DNA from: CAYJAY01 sp964370715
GTDB lineage: Bacteria > Bacillota > Clostridia > Oscillospirales > Ruminococcaceae
Assembly (NCBI GenBank): GCA_964370715.1
Contig: CAYJKJ010000019.1
Span: forward strand, 1 to 43,979
Direction of reading: 5' to 3'
DNA length: 43,979 nt
Position 1 is the first letter of the stretch. Every line of letters starts with the position of its first letter. Below the pieces are notes generated by a model, which had not been told where the DNA came from, made no database searches, and saw nothing but the letters and a program-made list of their open reading frames with translations. Both the position numbers and the translations under genes were made by a program. Positions 7,836-15,428 of this stretch are shown here, in pieces.

Positions 7836-8312
7836 TTATTTATTTGCAACCTTAATAGCGGGGTTTGTTTCGCTCGCCGGGGTCGAATGAGTTTGAGTTT
7901 TAACAAACGACGATGAACCGGCAGCCGTCGATGTAGCCGCTGGTTTCGCAATTTCTTTAACTTTAGTCGAGCATTTGCCGTTGAAGGTAGCGCCGTCGGC
8001 AACTACCAAGCTATCGGTTGTAAGGTCACCCGTGAGCGAACCTGTTCCGAAGAATTCGATTTTGGAACAAGCTTGGATGTTTCCTTCGATGTTGCCGGCA
8101 ATATAGATAGTGTCGGCTTTTATTTCGCCAACAACTTTTCCTTCTTTTCCGATAATAACGGTGCTTTTTGAGATGATGTTCCCTTTGATTGTTCCATCAA
8201 CTCTGAGGTTTGTTTCAAGCGTTGCAACCCCTTCGAAAATGGTTTTTTCCCCGATTATCGTTTCAACTGTTCCGAGAACCGAGCCGCTTGTTGTTTCTTT
8301 TTTGTTGAACAT
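7836..8312 (-). CDS. Bactofilin (polymer-forming cytoskeletal protein)
   Basis: 158 residues. A central domain (about 15-115) has short beta-helix units: GVATLETNLRVDGTIKGNI, then KVVGEIKADTIYIAGNIEGNI, then GSLTGDLTTDSLVVADGATFNGKC. This is the bactofilin signature. Flexible tails rich in Thr, Ser and Ala flank it. Bactofilins polymerise without nucleotide, usually at the membrane, and position cell-wall enzymes. The gene lies 21 bases after a membrane-anchored M23 peptidase gene, the classic partnership by which bactofilins shape the wall. An operon driven by the promoter upstream of the peptidase is likely. Confidence 0.93.
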   Translation of the reverse strand: MFNKKETTSGSVLGTVETIIGEKTIFEGVATLETNLRVDGTIKGNIISKSTVIIGKEGKVVGEIKADTIYIAGNIEGNIQACSKIEFFGTGSLTGDLTTDSLVVADGATFNGKCSTKVKEIAKPAATSTAAGSSSFVKTQTHSTPASETNPAIKVANK

Positions 8313-8333
8313 AGTGTATTGTGCCTTTCTTAT

Positions 8334-9329
8334 TTAAAAATTAAAATTATTTAGCATTATTTCGGGGTCGATGTGTTGGTCGTCTTTAAGCACTTCATAA
8401 TGGAGGTGGCTTCCCGTGCTTAATCCTGTTGACCCAACGTGGGCGATAACATCGCCTCGTTTAACAGTGTCCCCAACTGATACTACATTTTTGCTGTTAT
8501 GTGCATAGAGCGTTTTGTAGCCATACCCATGGTCTATAACAACATAGTTTCCATATGCCGAATCTCTCATAGAAATTTCAACCGTTCCCCCACCTGTTGC
8601 AAAGATAAGGTCGCCGGTAGCTCCGGCAAGATCTAAAGCATTGTGGAACGAAACCGAATTATAACCAAATGGAGAAACTCTTTCGCCAAACGGCGAAGTT
8701 ATCGTCATATCTTCAAGCGGTTCACCAATCGGAATGCAAGCAAGATAATCAAGCCTGTTGTCAACTTCAATATCAAGTATTTCATAACGCAGCGACAGAT
8801 CATTTGTGAATTCTTGGTATGCGTTAAGTTCAACTTCAAGGGTGTTGAGCCTGTCCCACAAATCTTTGTCCCCCGCAACATCAATTCCGGTTGTCGGGAT
8901 CTTTATATCGATTTCGAGACCACCCACAGCAAGAACGTTTTGTTCAAGACCTATTTTATCTCGAATTAAGTTTTCAGATTCGTTGGTTTCGGCAACCTCT
9001 TTTAACAGTTGTTCCGAAAGCAGTTCAAGCTGTTCTAAAAACTCTTCTTGTTCCTCGCTTATCTTGTTAAGCCTCGAATTCTCAACCTTTACAACCTGCA
9101 AACGATAGTTTGTATACGAATAATATGTAGCCAAAATCAAAAGCGTTAGCATAGAAAACGCCACAAACAAAAGAACCCAAAGATGTATCTGGATTTTTTT
9201 CGAACTCGAAGTTGAGCTATGAGGAACCAGCATCACGGTATAGTTTGTGAAAACTTTTTTGCTGAAAAACTTATTCCATTTTTTTTGGTTAGAGTTTTCA
9301 AACTCCGAACGCTTAACGTTTTGTTTCAT
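8334..9329 (-). CDS. Membrane-anchored M23 family metallopeptidase
   Basis: 331 residues from the ATG at 9329. The frame stays open to 9452, but a good promoter lies in that extension, so the shorter form is preferred. Order: basic cytoplasmic tail, one transmembrane helix (about 48-70), coiled coil (about 80-130), linker, and a C-terminal LytM/M23 domain (about 208-325). Zinc-site residues are visible: H229 and D233 in HNALD, and H308/H310 in SHLH. It should cut peptidoglycan cross-bridges or peptide stems outside the membrane. Because all metal ligands are present it is probably active, unlike degenerate LytM activators. Pairing with the adjacent bactofilin suggests localised wall remodelling. 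Confidence 0.9.
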   Translation of the reverse strand: MKQNVKRSEFENSNQKKWNKFFSKKVFTNYTVMLVPHSSTSSSKKIQIHLWVLLFVAFSMLTLLILATYYSYTNYRLQVVKVENSRLNKISEEQEEFLEQLELLSEQLLKEVAETNESENLIRDKIGLEQNVLAVGGLEIDIKIPTTGIDVAGDKDLWDRLNTLEVELNAYQEFTNDLSLRYEILDIEVDNRLDYLACIPIGEPLEDMTITSPFGERVSPFGYNSVSFHNALDLAGATGDLIFATGGGTVEISMRDSAYGNYVVIDHGYGYKTLYAHNSKNVVSVGDTVKRGDVIAHVGSTGLSTGSHLHYEVLKDDQHIDPEIMLNNFNF

Positions 9330-9360
9330 CAAACCTGCCCGCTTATAATATAGTATAATA

Positions 9361-9389
9361 ACTATATCTAAAATATCGAAAAATTGCAA
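9361..9389 (-). promoter_or_regulatory. Promoter of the M23-bactofilin operon
   Basis: On the minus strand TTGCAA (9384-9389) and TATAGT (9361-9366) are 17 bases apart, about 30 bases before the chosen M23 start. The position supports the short form of that protein. Confidence 0.6.
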
Positions 9390-9471
9390 GTATTTTGATA
9401 CTTTTTGGAAACTTGCACTTAAATTGAAATTTTCTTTTGCATTTTTCCACATTTAAGATGGTTCAATAATA

Positions 9472-9500
9472 TTGACAAACAACAATAATTATAGTATTAT
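9472..9500 (+). promoter_or_regulatory. tRNA promoter (TTGACA-N17-TATTAT)
   Basis: A consensus -35 TTGACA at 9472-9477 and TATTAT at 9495-9500 are separated by 17 bases, 28 bases before the tRNA. This is a strong housekeeping promoter, as expected for a stable RNA gene. Confidence 0.8.
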
Positions 9501-9528
9501 TTTATGGTATTATCAACGTTTAGCCTAT

Positions 9529-9615
9529 GCCGCTGTGGTGGAATCGGCAGACACAAGGGACTTAAAATCCCTCGCCCTTAAAAGCGTACCGGTTCAAGTC
9601 CGGTCAGCGGCACCA
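9529..9615 (+). tRNA. tRNA-Leu (anticodon UAA)
   Basis: Acceptor arms GCCGCTG and CAGCGGC pair perfectly, the discriminator is A and CCA is encoded (9613-9615). The anticodon arm is GGGAC-TTAAAAT-flanked with anticodon TAA. A long class II variable arm (CGCCCTTAAAAGCG region) identifies leucine, and the T arm carries GGTTCAAGTCC. A single-gene transcript is indicated by its own promoter and terminator. Confidence 0.96.
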
Positions 9616-9620
9616 GCGAA

Positions 9621-9656
9621 ACGCTGGACCCATTGATTTTGGGTCCAGCGTTTTTC
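9621..9656 (+). terminator. Rho-independent terminator after tRNA-Leu
   Basis: ACGCTGGACCC (9621-9631) pairs perfectly with GGGTCCAGCGT (9641-9651), followed by TTTTTC. It begins five bases after the tRNA CCA. Confidence 0.93.
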
Positions 9657-9718
9657 TATTGTCTTGAAAAAGTCAGAATGTCGCTGTTGCTATAACAGCA
9701 CTCTCATCCGACAAACAT

Positions 9719-9771
9719 AATCCGAACCAAGCCCGACAGGTAGTTTCTGTCGGGTTTGGTTCGGATTTTTG
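9719..9771 (+). terminator. 21-bp hairpin with T-tail, related to 13826-13878
   Basis: Arms 9719-9739 and 9747-9767 pair over 21 bases with one G-T wobble, a seven-base loop and five Ts. The outer part (AATCCGAACCAA) and the CCCGACAGGT segment recur in the hairpin at 13826, so the two bracket the ECF operon. No gene lies between the tRNA terminator and this hairpin, so its transcript source is unclear. Confidence 0.65.
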
Positions 9772-10243
9772 CTTCATTCTGAGGAACAATTCTTCACAAA
9801 CTACGACAGATTAAAGACAACTCAACACCTAGAGAATAGATATAAAGGATTGAAAAAGAAGTTGTCATGTTACTGACAGTAGGTTATGTTCTAAAAGCGT
9901 TTGTTTGATATTTTTAAAATCAAAAAATTAATAGTGAGCGTTAAAACAAAGAAGTCTTTGAAGGTGTAGGTAAATGCTTTCGGAGGCTTCTTTATGCTAG
10001 CCACAATTTATCAATCCTACTGTTTTCTTTTATCAAGATTTTTCTTGATTGACTTTTACATAGAATAACCCCCATAGTATAATAAAAACAAAAAAAATGA
10101 ATATAAAACCTTTGAAGGCATTATCGTAGATAACGATAATAGGAATAGTGACGCCGACCAAAACAGCGTGACATTAGTTGTCATATCGTTGGGTAGTTAA
10201 GCAAGGTTTAATTACGTGAACAACCAAAATTTTAAATTACAAC
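9772..10243. other. Gene-free stretch upstream of the ECF operon
   Basis: About 470 bases with no convincing coding frame. It holds a small foldback ATCAAGA/TCTTGAT (10032-10049), a promoter-like pair (10055-10083) and a stem ATTATCGT/ACGATAAT with a five-base loop (10119-10139). I found no recognisable riboswitch. A faint coding-like look around 9840-9900 could be an old gene remnant, but I cannot name it. Confidence 0.4.
10055..10083 (+). promoter_or_regulatory. Sigma-A-type promoter (TTTACA-N17-TATAAT)
   Basis: TTTACA at 10055-10060 and TATAAT at 10078-10083 are 17 bases apart. Transcription would start about 200 bases before the sigma gene, giving a leader that contains the ATTATCGT stem. 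It may provide basal expression of the ECF operon. Confidence 0.55.
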
Positions 10244-10267
10244 TGTAACAAAACGGTCGGTTTTGTC
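10244..10267 (+). promoter_or_regulatory. Candidate ECF-sigma autoregulatory promoter
   Basis: TGTAAC (10244-10249) lies 14 bases before TGTC (10264-10267), which resembles the AAC -35 and CGTC-like -10 pattern of ECF sigma factors, just upstream of the sigma gene. The same bases form an inverted repeat, ACAAAAC/GTTTTGT, around GGTCG. Autoregulation is typical of the family; here it is inferred. Confidence 0.45.
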
Positions 10268-10294
10268 ACTAATATATCGAAAGGGGGTAACGAG

Positions 10295-10801
10295 ATGAAA
10301 TATTCAATCGATGAAATATACAAGCTCTATAAACAGGATATATATAATTACCTTGTTTCGCAAACAAGAAACACCGTAGTTTCGGAAGACTTGCTCTCAG
10401 AAGTATTTGTTTGTGCAATAAAATCCCTTCCCTCTTTTAAAGGCGACAGCGATATTAAAACATGGCTTTTTTCGATAGCTCGCCACAAGTGGTACGAACA
10501 TATAAGAGCTGATAAAAAGCAAAAACTTGTGAAAGAATTTTTGCTTAAGCAGTACATAAAAAGCGAACAACAAAACGATGAAATCATCTTAAGAGAAGAG
10601 ATAGTTTTAAAAGTCTCGGAACTTTTGGAAAAAGAAAAAGATGTCGCAAAAAATATCGTCATAATGAGAATAGAGGGTTATAGCTACTACGAGATCTCAA
10701 AAAGGCTTGATATCTCGGAAAGTTCCGCAAGGGTGGTCGACCATCGAACAAAACGCAAGATACGGGAAATTCTTTTAAAGGAGGAGATGTTTTATGAATA
10801 A
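10295..10801 (+). CDS. ECF-family RNA polymerase sigma factor
   Basis: 168 residues. Region 2 (about 8-75) contains YKQDIYNYLVSQ, the DLLSEVFVCAIKSLPSFKG stretch and IKTWLFSIARHKWYEHIR, a clear sigma-70 region 2. Region 4 (about 105-162) has a helix-turn-helix with MRIEGYSYYEISKRLDISESSARVV. Regions 1 and 3 are absent, as expected for ECF sigmas. An AAAGGGGG ribosome site precedes the ATG. The stop overlaps the start of the anti-sigma gene (ATGAATAA), so the two are translationally coupled. It should direct RNA polymerase to stress promoters when released. A candidate self-promoter lies directly upstream. Confidence 0.94.
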   Translation: MKYSIDEIYKLYKQDIYNYLVSQTRNTVVSEDLLSEVFVCAIKSLPSFKGDSDIKTWLFSIARHKWYEHIRADKKQKLVKEFLLKQYIKSEQQNDEIILREEIVLKVSELLEKEKDVAKNIVIMRIEGYSYYEISKRLDISESSARVVDHRTKRKIREILLKEEMFYE

Positions 10802-11330
10802 AATAAACTGCGAAATATGTATGGATTTATTGCCCCTTGTTATAGACGGCGTTGCAAGCGAACAAAGCGAACAAGCGGTAGTTGAACATACCGAAAGTTG
10901 CGAAAGTTGCAAAGAAATTTTTGAGACATACGAAAAGCCAAAACCGGACGATACAAAGATAATAAAAAAAATAAAAAGCCGTTTGTATTCGTTAGCCTCG
11001 GTTTTGGTAGTAGGGGGAATTTCTGTTGGCTCTTCGCTTATGTTGAGCGGAGGACAGTATTACAACATCTTGATAATGCCGGTAATAGGCGCTTTGAGCT
11101 ATTTTGCGTTAAAATCAAAACTCCATATTGTTACTATCGCCGTTTTCGCTGTGTCGTTTATTAGAAACTATTTATTTCGGCCGCATTTTCAAGTTGGTAT
11201 TTTCTACGCCTTTGTATACTGCGGATTGATGCTTTTAGGTGTATTGATAGCATTTTTATTTGATTTTGGATTAAAAAAAGAAAACGAAACAACTAAACAA
11301 AAAAAGGAGAACGAAAACAATGAAAGCTAA
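10794..11330 (+). CDS. Zinc-finger anti-sigma factor, membrane-bound
   Basis: 178 residues. The N-terminal cytosolic domain contains C6 and the anti-sigma zinc motif H32-x3-C36-x2-C39 (HTESCESC), followed by about four hydrophobic helices between residues 64 and 165 and a Lys/Glu-rich tail. Proteins of this form bind and hold the cognate ECF sigma at the membrane until a signal releases it. The start overlaps the sigma stop by eight bases and its own stop overlaps the next start by eleven. No regulated-proteolysis site can be seen. Several membrane helices instead of one suggest the membrane portion senses directly or docks with the following gene products. Confidence 0.85.
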   Translation: MNKINCEICMDLLPLVIDGVASEQSEQAVVEHTESCESCKEIFETYEKPKPDDTKIIKKIKSRLYSLASVLVVGGISVGSSLMLSGGQYYNILIMPVIGALSYFALKSKLHIVTIAVFAVSFIRNYLFRPHFQVGIFYAFVYCGLMLLGVLIAFLFDFGLKKENETTKQKKENENNES

Positions 11331-12135
11331 AAAATATTTTAAATTTTTGGCGGTAGTTTTGGGAATTGTGCTTATAAGCGCAATAGTTTTTTTGGCAAAC
11401 ATTTATATGGGTAATCCTTTTGATCTGCAAAACGCAGAAAACGCCGCAATGGGTCATGTTTTGCAAAACTATCAAGACATTTCGACCGATTATTTTATAA
11501 CATTTAGCGATTACAACGGAATCAAAAGACAGTATGGAATTGGATTTGAGACGCATACAAGCATGGATAAACGGTTTATAGTTTTTGTCGACTCCCAAGG
11601 AAATATAGTTAACGACAGCTATACTCATGAAGTTGCTTCGGGGTACAACACATTGATTAGGATATCTAACTATTATAGCCGTATAGTTTGGAACTCGGTC
11701 AACGAAATATATGACGAAACGCTTTCTTTTAATACCGGCTCGATTAGATTAAAACCTTTATCGGAACAGAACGAATCAACTTATGGTATAGATAGCGAAA
11801 CGCTTGTAATTGATGAAACATATAGCGTTGAGGAGATAAAAGAATTTTCTTTAGAGGGCGGAAGAGTTGTTTTGTACTGTGGGTTAGATGGGCTTACATT
11901 TGAAAAGGCGGTAGAAACTTTTTTAAAAGTATACGACACAATAGAGCAAGCGGGCGTTGCGTTTTACACCATGAATTTAAATATCTCGCCTTGGGAAAGC
12001 CCTAACAGAACCAAACCGATAGAGCAACCTATCTATTTCGAAGATATTTTATATAGCGAAATAGATAGAAACGACGTTCAAAAAACGGCAGAATACCTTA
12101 AAACAAAGATAGTGGAAGATGAAGCAATAGCATAA
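11320..12135 (+). CDS. YfjL-like membrane-anchored protein, paralog 1
   Basis: 271 residues. An N-terminal basic segment and one transmembrane helix (about 8-28) lead to the motif YMGNP, then an alpha/beta ectodomain with the recurring order QNY-x-D, a central DSQGNIVNDSYTHEVASGYNT block and a C-terminal half. This layout matches the YfjL-like family of Gram-positive bacteria, usually found beside ECF sigma/anti-sigma genes, with no known activity. AAGGAG precedes the ATG and the gene overlaps the anti-sigma gene. It is the first of three tandem, strongly diverged paralogs. A sensor or accessory role for the sigma system is inferred from position. Confidence 0.6.
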   Translation: MKAKKYFKFLAVVLGIVLISAIVFLANIYMGNPFDLQNAENAAMGHVLQNYQDISTDYFITFSDYNGIKRQYGIGFETHTSMDKRFIVFVDSQGNIVNDSYTHEVASGYNTLIRISNYYSRIVWNSVNEIYDETLSFNTGSIRLKPLSEQNESTYGIDSETLVIDETYSVEEIKEFSLEGGRVVLYCGLDGLTFEKAVETFLKVYDTIEQAGVAFYTMNLNISPWESPNRTKPIEQPIYFEDILYSEIDRNDVQKTAEYLKTKIVEDEAIA

Positions 12136-12165
12136 TAATATATTTTTTCTGAAAGGAAGAAACCC

Positions 12166-12930
12166 ATGAAAGTTAAAAAACATCTAAAAATTTTGGCGGT
12201 AATCTTTGCAGTTATACTACTTTTATTTATATTTCTTTTGCTTGATAATTTTGTCGGAAACCCTATAACTTCGACGCATATAAAAAACCAAACCGAAGCG
12301 CTTATTAAAACAGAATATAGCGATTACCAAGTTTCAAGCGTAAACTATGACAGAACACGAAAGGTTTATTTTGTCGAGATTGTATCAAACTATCAAACAA
12401 ACATAGACGACCATTTCCTTTTAAAATATTCAAGACATGGTGATCTTCAGGATAACTTTTACAATTCAAGCGTTGCCGAAAAATCAAACACTCATATTCG
12501 CCTTTCAAAGCAATACAACGAGCTGTTAATTCAAACGAGCAGCCAATACAATGCAAGCGACAAAAAGCCTGATTACATAATAAATTTTGACGGTTTTTTT
12601 GTTCCCCCAAAACCGGAGGAGCTTGAAAGCAACAAGATATACAGCACCGCCGAGCTAAACGAAATAGCAAAAAAATATGGAACGCTCACCGTTCGCATTG
12701 AACACGAGAACCCGACGCTTGAAGTTTCCGCCGATATTATTAAAGTGGCAAATGATGTGTTAAACGAATACGGTATAAGCTATAATAATATGACGGTTTT
12801 TATGAATAAAAGTCCTTTTGAAAAAGGAGTTGACGCTGTATTCCGGTTTGAAGGCTTGCTACAACAAGAGATTACAGGGGAAAGCTTTATAGATCTCCTT
12901 GAAACGAAAAATGTTATTGAAAATAAATAA
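12166..12930 (+). CDS. YfjL-like membrane-anchored protein, paralog 2
   Basis: 254 residues. The start MKVKKHLKILAVIF nearly repeats that of paralog 1. A transmembrane helix (about 9-29) is followed by FVGNPI and an ectodomain carrying TEYSDYQV, then SRHGDLQDNFYNSSVAEKSNT and RLSKQYNELL. The second half contains YSTAELNEIAKKYG, which is shared with paralog 3. An AAGGAAG site precedes the ATG. It lies 30 bases after paralog 1 in the same operon. Divergence between the copies is high, so the duplication is old or the copies have separate ligands. Confidence 0.6.
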   Translation: MKVKKHLKILAVIFAVILLLFIFLLLDNFVGNPITSTHIKNQTEALIKTEYSDYQVSSVNYDRTRKVYFVEIVSNYQTNIDDHFLLKYSRHGDLQDNFYNSSVAEKSNTHIRLSKQYNELLIQTSSQYNASDKKPDYIINFDGFFVPPKPEELESNKIYSTAELNEIAKKYGTLTVRIEHENPTLEVSADIIKVANDVLNEYGISYNNMTVFMNKSPFEKGVDAVFRFEGLLQQEITGESFIDLLETKNVIENK

Positions 12931-12944
12931 GGAGAAAAGGATTT

Positions 12945-13754
12945 ATGAAAAGAAACGCAAAAAAAACAGCTGTTATAGTTGCTGTGTTGCTTGTCTTTAT
13001 AGTTCTCTACGTCGCCTCTTATTTTATCGGAAACCCTATATTGTATGCCGTTTCTAAAAACGCCGCTCAAGTCTATTTAGAACAACACTACGAAACCACC
13101 GATTATGGTATAAAGGATATAATATTTTCGCAAAAAAGAGGCTCATATAATGTTGTTATTTCGTCGCCGTCAAGCATTGATACAGAGTTTACGCTTGTTA
13201 TGAACCACTTCGGAGGGATTGAACAAAACACTTATGACGTTATGGTCTCAAACAAGTTTAATACCAGTCAGCGCCTTAGCGGTGAATACAGCGAGCTTGT
13301 AGGAGAGATTATACATTCTTCCGATTACCCCTATACTACCGATCCTTATACAACTATAAGTTTTAGCAGATTGTTTTTCCATTCCGACGAGGAAGAAAGG
13401 AAATCAACTGTCGATTTTTCAGTCGACACAAATTCGCTTATAATGGACAAACAACTAACCAAAGAGGAACTTAACGAAGTTGCGAAAAAATGCGGAGATG
13501 TTAATATAACGATAACAGGGCAAGAGGTTTCGGAAGAAACAATGGTTGAGACGGTGCTTGAAATCAAAGAGATCTTTGACCAAAAAGGCGTTTCGTTTTA
13601 TCGCTTAACCCTTGCGATGGAGGGTTCGGAAAAAGATGCTTCGATAAGCTTTGCTCAAACTTTTGATTTATACTACGACGGGATAAACCAAGATGACCCC
13701 GAAAAGGTGGAGCAGTATATTTTGGGGCAAACATTTTTTCAACAAGATGCTTAA
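12945..13754 (+). CDS. YfjL-like membrane-anchored protein, paralog 3
   Basis: 269 residues. A signal anchor (about 8-26) is followed by FIGNPI, EQHYETTDYGIKDI, a beta-rich segment and NHFGGIEQNTYDVMVSNKFNT. The second half has LTKEELNEVAKKCGDVNI, which parallels paralog 2. It ends the operon, and a hairpin with a T-tail starts about 70 bases after its stop. The conserved order among the three proteins is anchor, GNP motif, Tyr-rich beta domain, then a second alpha/beta domain. Function unknown; the link to the ECF sigma is contextual. Confidence 0.6.
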   Translation: MKRNAKKTAVIVAVLLVFIVLYVASYFIGNPILYAVSKNAAQVYLEQHYETTDYGIKDIIFSQKRGSYNVVISSPSSIDTEFTLVMNHFGGIEQNTYDVMVSNKFNTSQRLSGEYSELVGEIIHSSDYPYTTDPYTTISFSRLFFHSDEEERKSTVDFSVDTNSLIMDKQLTKEELNEVAKKCGDVNITITGQEVSEETMVETVLEIKEIFDQKGVSFYRLTLAMEGSEKDASISFAQTFDLYYDGINQDDPEKVEQYILGQTFFQQDA

Positions 13755-13825
13755 TCAAACCGCTTAATAATTTCCTACACTCTCTACTGTTGTCTATACA
13801 AATATGCTATGACCAAAATAAATAT

Positions 13826-13878
13826 AATCCGAACCAATCCCGACAGGTGACCCCTGCTTTGGATTGGTTCGGATTTTT
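13826..13878 (+). terminator. Terminator of the ECF operon
   Basis: AATCCGAACCAATCC (13826-13840) pairs perfectly with 13861-13875, followed by Ts. The loop holds CGACAGGT and a CAGG/CCTG inner pairing. Its left arm and loop resemble the hairpin at 9719, on the other side of the operon. Confidence 0.75.
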
Positions 13879-13895
13879 GATGCGAACAAAATATT

Positions 13896-14088
13896 TTAAA
13901 TTCTTTTTTCCACTAATGCACGCATAGAAAAAAAGTATAACAAAAGATAATCAAAACCTAGACCCAAAAACGTCCAAATAAAAACAAAGATTAAAATCGA
14001 TACAACTACATAGCCTATCCTAAGATATAATACCTTTCGCTTTTCGGCGTTTTCTTCCGATTGTTTATCGGTTTGGAATTTTTGAATT
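13896..14088 (-). pseudogene. Small membrane-protein frame without a start codon
   Basis: An open frame overlaps the 3' end of the exported-protein gene in another frame. It encodes a charged start (QTDKQSEENAEKRK) and two hydrophobic stretches around VVVSILIFVFIWTFLGLGF. It contains no ATG, GTG or TTG before the hydrophobic part; only a late ATG is present. It may be a remnant of a small membrane protein or a frameshifted tail of the preceding gene. Codon use looks plausible for this genome. I have low certainty that it is expressed. Confidence 0.35.
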
Positions 14089-15111
14089 TTTAAGCTTTCT
14101 TATTTCTTCCCCAAATTCTTGTTGCCCGTTTATATCAATTTCAATCCCCGAAGCAATATGCAAAGAATGATCGCTAAACTGGAGGATAAGCAACCACTTT
14201 TGTTTATCATTAAAATGTGGATTTTCGCCTTGTTCGCCGCTTTGGCTTTCCCATGAACAGATATTATACTTTTCTGCAAGCTGAATAAATTCGTTAACCT
14301 CTTCGTTGGTCATTAGATAATCGGCATTAGCGCTTTCGCTGTTGAATTGATACAATGGATATGTAAAAAGCACCTTATCCTTAATATTTATAAATATTTC
14401 GTTTTCAATTCCACCGCCTGTAACATAATCAAGGTAGATTATTTTTGTTATATCTTCCGGCTTATGCAAAATGTTATTGGCGTTGTTTTCAAACCTAGCT
14501 TGATAATATATGTCGGAAAAATCTTTCAAAACGTTTCTTTCTTTCGACCCTATAAAATCATACAATTCGTCGACAAACTCTCCATGCCCCTCTTTATGAG
14601 TTGTGTTTCCGAGAAGCACAACTGTGCCATCGTTAAACTGCAACATTAATTCCCAGTATCCGCTCTTGTTTTCGTATTCTCCCCATATATTCTTTTTTGC
14701 ATCGCTTCCCCACGACAAAACATCATAGCTTTCTATTAAACTTTTTACATACTGCAATTCTTCATCGGTCATTTTATAATCAGCGTGGCTAGTTCTTAAG
14801 TCCCAAGGTTCTTTTGGTTCGGTAAACAAAGTTTGATTTTGTAGATTAATAACTATCGAATCAAAAGGATTGACGCTACTGTTCCCTGAATTATATCGTG
14901 AATAAGCAAATTTAGCAATTTCATCAACAGATTTTTCTATTTCCTGAGGGTGTGGGATTGTTTTATAAAGTTCGCTAATTTCCCAAAAATCATACAACTT
15001 TCCGTTTTCGTGTATGCCGGTCAACAATGTCACATCATCGGGTTTAGCAGTTAAGTTTAGGGTGAAAAGGCAGATTATAACCAGGCAAACAGTATATATA
15101 AATCTTTTCAT
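14065..15111 (-). CDS. Exported protein with internal duplication, unknown function
   Basis: 348 residues. A signal peptide or anchor (about 1-21, KRFIYTVCLVIICLF) is followed by two similar halves. The first has DSIVINLQNQTLFTEP then SHADYKMTDEELQYVKSLIESYDVLSW and GYWELMLQFNDGTVV. The second has NEIFINIKDKVLFTYP then ANADYLMTNEEVNEFIQLAEKYNICSW and KWLLILQFSDHSLH. Each half thus repeats a strand, an ADYxMT-EE helix, a C/LSW motif and an LxLQF strand. I do not recognise the family. GGAGGG precedes the ATG, and a 14-bp palindrome sits just upstream. The gene is convergent with the ECF operon. Confidence 0.7.
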   Translation of the reverse strand: MKRFIYTVCLVIICLFTLNLTAKPDDVTLLTGIHENGKLYDFWEISELYKTIPHPQEIEKSVDEIAKFAYSRYNSGNSSVNPFDSIVINLQNQTLFTEPKEPWDLRTSHADYKMTDEELQYVKSLIESYDVLSWGSDAKKNIWGEYENKSGYWELMLQFNDGTVVLLGNTTHKEGHGEFVDELYDFIGSKERNVLKDFSDIYYQARFENNANNILHKPEDITKIIYLDYVTGGGIENEIFINIKDKVLFTYPLYQFNSESANADYLMTNEEVNEFIQLAEKYNICSWESQSGEQGENPHFNDKQKWLLILQFSDHSLHIASGIEIDINGQQEFGEEIRKLKNSKIPNR

Positions 15112-15133
15112 AGTACCCTCCGATTTTTTAAAA

Positions 15134-15147
15134 TAACCTCGAGGTTA
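15134..15147. promoter_or_regulatory. 14-bp perfect palindrome, possible operator
   Basis: TAACCTCGAGGTTA is a perfect palindrome 23 bases before the ATG of the exported-protein gene, where a repressor would overlap the promoter or leader. No second copy was noticed in the window. Confidence 0.4.
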
Positions 15148-15218
15148 AAATCTATCTTGTTAAAGATCACAGGATTTGTGATTTTGCCGTTATCCGACAT
15201 TTGTTTTCATATTATACC

Positions 15219-15428
15219 ATGCAAAAAAAACCTATTGCAATATTTGGGTTTAGTTTTTTTACTTTCACCGCAAGTTTTACCAAGCTTTCAAAGGGCGTTT
15301 GGAGCGATCCAAAAGAATTATTTACAAAAAATACCGAAACATGATATACTGAAATTGTTCCCAAGATATCGACAGAAAGCGACAAACAAACGGCAACTTT
15401 CGGGTTTGAAGTTACGGAGGATTTTTAA
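15219..15428 (+). pseudogene. Short frame interrupted by TGA, probable gene remnant
   Basis: From an ATG at 15219 the frame runs 41 codons, meets TGA (15342-15344) and stays open in the same frame for 27 more codons to TAA. The two parts (SKGVWSDPKELFTKNTET and YTEIVPKISTESDKQTATFG) look like ordinary protein with codon use like the neighbours. No ribosome site precedes the ATG. Another start with a good AGGAG follows at 15447, but its frame runs into a terminator and antisense to rubredoxin. I read the region as decayed coding sequence with no identifiable family. Confidence 0.35.

Noticed and set aside
9529..9615. tRNA-Leu as an integration site for the ECF block
   Set aside because: No duplicated tRNA 3' end was found downstream and no integrase is present; only the hairpin similarity remains.
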